Source: Klebsiella quasivariicola (lineage in GTDB: Bacteria > Pseudomonadota > Gammaproteobacteria > Enterobacterales > Enterobacteriaceae). Taken from it: a stretch of DNA of 64,000 nucleotides. The position numbers were made by a program, and so were the translations under genes. Within the stretch, counting starts at the first letter, position 1, and every line of letters begins with the position of its first letter. Below the pieces are notes generated by a model. The model had not been told where the DNA came from, made no database searches, and worked only from the letters and a program-made list of their open reading frames with translations. Location: the NCBI RefSeq assembly GCF_002269255.1, contig NZ_CP022823.1, positions 2,728,001 to 2,792,000 on the forward strand, written 5' to 3'. This document shows, piece by piece, positions 63,459 through 64,000 of this stretch.

Positions 63459-64000
63459 ATGGATAACTTCAGTTTTTATAATCCGACCCGTATTGAGTTT
63501 GGCTCAGACAAAGAAAAGCTTATTGGCCAGATTCTGGCTGAACATAACGTCAAAAATGTCCTGCTGGCTTACGGCAGCGAGCGCATCAAACGCGATGGCT
63601 TGTTTGCGACGATTAGCCAGAACCTGACTCAGCATGGGATCCGCTATGTTGAGTTTGGCGGCATCGTCAGTAACCCGTTACTCTCAAAGGTCCGGGAAGG
63701 TATTCAGGTAGCGCGGGAGCATCAGGTTGATGCGGTGTTGAGCGTGGGCGGCGGTTCGGTGCTTGATAGCGCCAAATCCATTGCGGCAGGTACCTTGTAT
63801 GATGGGGATGTCTGGGATCTATTTATTGGCAAAGGGCAGATCAATGCGGCATTACCGGTGTTTTCGATTATGACGCTTGCGGCAACCGGGAGCGAAATGA
63901 ACAGCGGCGCTGTCATCACCAATGACGTCACCCGGGAGAAGTTTGCTCTTCACTCTGTACATACCTTTCCGAAGGTCTCTGTCGTCAATCCGGCGCTAAT
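63459..64000 (+). CDS. iron-containing alcohol dehydrogenase, partial (window end)
   Basis: The first 180 codons of a group III iron-dependent alcohol dehydrogenase (YqhD/butanol-dehydrogenase type). It starts MDNFSFYNPTRIEFGSDKEK behind GAGAGGCAG. The NAD(P)-binding GGGS motif is intact (LSVGGGSVLDSAKSIA), as is TLAATGSEMNSGAVIT. The metal-binding histidines lie beyond the window. It likely reduces aldehydes to alcohols. Confidence 0.9.
   Translation, partial: MDNFSFYNPTRIEFGSDKEKLIGQILAEHNVKNVLLAYGSERIKRDGLFATISQNLTQHGIRYVEFGGIVSNPLLSKVREGIQVAREHQVDAVLSVGGGSVLDSAKSIAAGTLYDGDVWDLFIGKGQINAALPVFSIMTLAATGSEMNSGAVITNDVTREKFALHSVHTFPKVSVVNPAL

Noticed and set aside
1..64000. CRISPR array, tRNA, rRNA, intact prophage
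   Set aside because: No regularly spaced repeats, no cloverleaf or rRNA sequence and no phage structural module were noticed on reading; a dedicated scan (tRNAscan-SE, CRISPR finder) would settle it.

Overview
The window is enterobacterial chromosome, most probably Klebsiella (K. pneumoniae complex or a close relative). The basis is high-GC coding sequence with dense, overlapping operons and the Klebsiella-type hpx purine/allantoin genes: HpxA with its two catalytic cysteines, the HpxW/X/Y/Z oxamate and oxalurate branch, and the HpxF-K operon. No rRNA, tRNA, CRISPR array or intact prophage was seen.

Layout. 0.2-2.5 kb: a PAS/GGDEF diguanylate cyclase and a solitary outer-membrane beta-barrel protein. 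2.6-8.1 kb: first purine block, guaD and hpxC on the minus strand, divergent from hpxSAB; GTATAC-centred palindromes suggest the HpxS operator. 8.2-11.1 kb: TauE/SafE permease, AraC regulator, small membrane protein, histidine phosphatase. 11.2-17 kb: a patchy accessory zone. It holds a truncated LysE gene, a cysteine-hydrolase homologue without its cysteine, an MFS pump with a GntR regulator, a multiply frameshifted SDR gene, an AT-rich 551-residue protein with a PD-(D/E)XK signature, and a broken LysR gene. 17-21.5 kb: HxlR regulator, EmrA/EmrB-type efflux pair and a frameshifted FabF-like gene. 21.7-23.3 kb: a second aspartate-semialdehyde dehydrogenase and a GNAT protein.

23.4-33.5 kb: second purine block, hpxWXYZ (minus) and hpxU/hpxFGHIJK (plus). 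Sigma-54-type promoters lie before hpxW and hpxF, and an NtrC-like site lies before hpxF, which suggests nitrogen control. The two purine blocks together cover guanine deamination, allantoin uptake, racemisation and hydrolysis, allantoate hydrolysis, ureidoglycine transamination to oxalurate, and the oxalurate/oxamate branch. Genes that would convert hypoxanthine to allantoin (hpxDE, hpxO, hpxPQT) are not in the window.

33.5-46.6 kb: mixed metabolic genes: nitronate monooxygenase-like and YqjM-type flavoproteins, LysR, a coiled-coil lipoprotein, an FAD/NAD(P) protein, MFS and DMT transporters, a heme-oxygenase-like diiron enzyme beside a TetR gene, an orphan T6SS Hcp, GNAT, and an OFA-family transporter. 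47.2-53.3 kb: a LacI-controlled carbohydrate operon with two complete PTS systems of different families (ascorbate type and fructose type) and an AlsE-like epimerase. 53.4-58.3 kb: RhtB exporter, a remnant of the pntB 3' end, a DUF2975/HTH pair, a secreted basic protein, a TPR-retropepsin protein and a zinc-ribbon protein. 58.3-64 kb: tyrosine phenol-lyase with TyrR- and CRP-like sites and a terminator, then a tyrosine transporter gene that lost its middle by an in-frame deletion, an ISNCY-like transposase remnant, a LysR regulator, and a divergent iron-type alcohol dehydrogenase cut by the window end.

The least explained items are the 551-residue PD-(D/E)XK protein, the diiron-oxidase-like enzyme with its 15-bp palindromic operator, and the double-PTS operon.
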